The position numbers and the translations under genes are program-made. A DNA stretch of 64,000 nucleotides from Pseudomonas moraviensis. Its GTDB lineage: Bacteria; Pseudomonadota; Gammaproteobacteria; Pseudomonadales; Pseudomonadaceae. The stretch covers positions 2,604,001-2,668,000 of the forward strand of contig NZ_LT629788.1 in NCBI RefSeq assembly GCF_900105805.1. Reading direction: 5' to 3'. The notes below the pieces were generated by a model, which saw only the letters and a program-made list of their open reading frames with translations, had not been told where the DNA came from and did not search any database. Shown one piece after another: positions 62,256-64,000 of this stretch (its first letter is position 1; each line of letters starts with the position of its first letter).

Positions 62256-64000
62256 TGAGGGCCTCCTTGATGCGCGCAGCGGTGATAGGCAGGTCACGAA
62301 CACGTTTACCGATGGCATGCGCCACGGCGTTACCGATGGCACCGACGATCGGGATCATCACCACTTCGGCGATGCCTTTGGACGGATCGCTCGGCGACAG
62401 CGGCGGCAGGATCTCCGCGGTCTGCTTCCACACCGCAACGTGACGTGCCATCGGCAGACGGTAACGGTTGAAGTTCCAGTCACCCTCCCCCGGACCGCCT
62501 TCATACAACGGCATCTCTTCCATCAGCGCATGACCAATACCCATGGCGATGCCACCTTCGAGCTGGCCCTTGACCAATTCTTCCACCAGCACGCGGCCGC
62601 ACTCGATCCACGAATGGTGATTGAGCACTTCGACTTCCGCCGAGCCTTTGTTGACCTTCAGCTCGACCAGAGTGGCGACCGGGCTGTAATAGGTCACGGC
62701 GGCGTTGTTCAACTGCACCACCGGGTAATTGACGTTCTGCCGATCGAGCAGGTGGAAGCCAGCGCTGTTCATTTGCGCCTTCTTCGCTTGCGGCGCGCCA
62801 TCACCATACTTCACCGCCAGACCGTCGAGCGGCAGGCGCTCGCGCACGCCGTCGATGCTGTACTCGGCCTCGGCCCAGCTCCAGCGGTTGAAACCATGCA
62901 CCGTGGCGCCCGTCACCAGACCGCGTTCGTGGGCGCGTTTGGCCAGTTCCTCGAAGCTCAGCGGCTGCATGCCGTTGGCGGTCAGCTTGCCGTCGACCCA
63001 ATGCGCATCTTCCCGGCGCACTACGTAAGGGTTGGCCTGGCCGCCGTACGGACCCTGGCGCCAGATCTCCAGTGCCGCCGGCCATAAACCGTGGTTGAAC
63101 AGCACGCGCGCCGCTTCCCGGGTTGCATGGCTGAAGTAATAGGCGGAGTTGGTCGCCGACGACGCTGAGGCCAGCTTGCCGACCCAGCGCGGGTTGCGCA
63201 GCAAATTGTCCTGCTCGGCCTGGCTCATGATGTACGGGTTGCCGCTGGTGATCAGCTGCATTTCCTGCCATTCGGTTTCGCCGGTCTTCACATCGTGCGC
63301 CGGGCTGCCGAGGAAATCGGCGACGACCAAGGCTTGCGAAGTGGACATGCCGGTGCCGATTTCGATACCGATGTGGCGCAGGGTGATGCGCCCGTCCGCG
63401 GTGAATTCGATGCTGGCCATCGGCGCTTCGGAGCCGGTGCCGAAGTCTTTCTGGCAGATGGCGAAACCGACGCCGTACCAGTTATCCGGGTCTGCCGCTT
63501 CACGTTGCTGCTTGATCGTGTCGCGGTTTTTCCAGACCTCGTGCACCGAGGCCTTGTCGAGAATTTCGTGCAGGCGCAACGCACCGGCCGGAATCGCGCC
63601 CTGAGTGTTTTTCATGCCGGAACGCAACGCATTTTTGCGGCGCAAATCGATCGCATCGACACCCAGACGATTGGCAATCTCGTCGACCATCATTTCGGTC
63701 GCCGCCATGCTTTGCAGGGTGCCGTAACCACGCATCGAACCTGCCTCTACTGCCCGCGAGTGATACGCGGTGACTTGCAGATCGTTCTGCGGCATGTAGT
63801 AGATCGACTGCGCTGCGGTGGCGCCCACTGCTGCCACAGATGGGCTGTAGTTGACCCGGCCACCGCCGTCGACGCTCATCTCGGCGCGGAAAATCTTGAA
63901 GGTGTAGTCGTTCTTGTCCACGGCCAACTGGTAGCGGATGTCGAACGGGTGACGCTTGATGCCGCTCTGGAACTGCTCGTAGCGGTCGTTGGCCAGACGC
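62248..64000 (-). CDS. Molybdopterin-binding large subunit of a xanthine-dehydrogenase-family hydroxylase, 5' end outside the window
   Basis: The frame is open up to base 64000, so about 583 C-terminal residues are seen. GSMRGYGTLQSMAATEMMVDEIA is a Moco-contact region, GIEIGTGMSTSQAL another, and the end has KGIAEVVMIPIVGAIGNAVAHAIG with a Glu at the place of the active-site base in this family. It hydroxylates a heteroaromatic or aldehyde substrate using water. The presence of a cytochrome subunit rather than an FAD subunit places it with the periplasm-linked isoquinoline- or nicotinate-oxidoreductase type. Substrate unknown. Confidence 0.92.
   Translation of the reverse strand, partial: RLANDRYEQFQSGIKRHPFDIRYQLAVDKNDYTFKIFRAEMSVDGGGRVNYSPSVAAVGATAAQSIYYMPQNDLQVTAYHSRAVEAGSMRGYGTLQSMAATEMMVDEIANRLGVDAIDLRRKNALRSGMKNTQGAIPAGALRLHEILDKASVHEVWKNRDTIKQQREAADPDNWYGVGFAICQKDFGTGSEAPMASIEFTADGRITLRHIGIEIGTGMSTSQALVVADFLGSPAHDVKTGETEWQEMQLITSGNPYIMSQAEQDNLLRNPRWVGKLASASSATNSAYYFSHATREAARVLFNHGLWPAALEIWRQGPYGGQANPYVVRREDAHWVDGKLTANGMQPLSFEELAKRAHERGLVTGATVHGFNRWSWAEAEYSIDGVRERLPLDGLAVKYGDGAPQAKKAQMNSAGFHLLDRQNVNYPVVQLNNAAVTYYSPVATLVELKVNKGSAEVEVLNHHSWIECGRVLVEELVKGQLEGGIAMGIGHALMEEMPLYEGGPGEGDWNFNRYRLPMARHVAVWKQTAEILPPLSPSDPSKGIAEVVMIPIVGAIGNAVAHAIGKRVRDLPITAARIKEALNG

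Overview
The window reads as chromosomal DNA of a Pseudomonas of the fluorescens group. The evidence is the block thrS-infC-rpmI-rplT-pheS-pheT-ihfA-merR-tRNA-Pro, an RsmE-type CsrA, a DUF1654 gene behind a LexA box, palindromic elements of the Pseudomonas REP type (GGGAGCGAGCCTGCTCGCGAA and relatives), and high GC with strong third-position bias. No phage, transposase, CRISPR array or rRNA operon was seen. Both window edges cut genes: a ChbG/HpnK-type deacetylase on the left and a molybdenum hydroxylase large subunit on the right.

Layout. 1-10.6 kb is a mosaic of small accessory units: a deacetylase and a GNAT-like protein, a methyltransferase, a ParE/RelE-type toxin-antitoxin pair behind a perfect TTGAT-N4-ATCAA box, a LysR regulator divergent from an exported esterase, a mechanosensitive channel fused to a cyclic-nucleotide-binding-like domain, and a four-gene operon (DoxX, monooxygenase-like membrane protein, YtcJ-like amidohydrolase, YcaC-like hydrolase). 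10.8-15.1 kb holds a 1345-residue protein with Ig-like modules followed by nine short RCC1-like repeats. A 47-codon satellite frame downstream repeats a motif of its modules. 15-24 kb is rich in regulators: LysR, AraC, two paralogous winged-helix/STAND ATPases that converge and overlap, and a GlxA-type regulator divergent from a pirin. 24-30.5 kb carries a LysR/MFS pair, a quinone oxidoreductase, hydrolases and small exported proteins.

30.6-34.8 kb is the RNA repair locus. rtcB and rtcA run on the minus strand behind a clear sigma-54 promoter, and the activator gene rtcR is divergent. 35.8-43.3 kb is the translation block. 45.7-52.8 kb is a ribose operon, rbsBACRKD, ending in an exported nucleoside hydrolase, with a perfect LacI-family palindrome upstream. 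This arrangement suggests that nucleosides are cleaved outside the cytoplasm and the ribose is imported and phosphorylated.

53.6-57.5 kb has an exported asparaginase/glutaminase with an FNR/ANR-like box upstream, a LexA-controlled pair (DUF1654 and exported endonuclease I), a SPOR lipoprotein, the csrA/rsmE gene and a small membrane protein. tRNA-Val(GAC) follows. 58.2-64 kb has a PuuB-like FAD oxidoreductase facing an operon for a molybdenum hydroxylase: large subunit, 2Fe-2S subunit, triheme cytochrome c and XdhC-type maturation factor.

Most ordinary genes are assigned with good confidence by motif and context. The best leads for follow-up are the RCC1/Ig protein with its satellite frame, the overlapping STAND regulator pair with a REP element inside the coding sequence, the SOS-linked exported nuclease, and the two FNR/ANR-like boxes.
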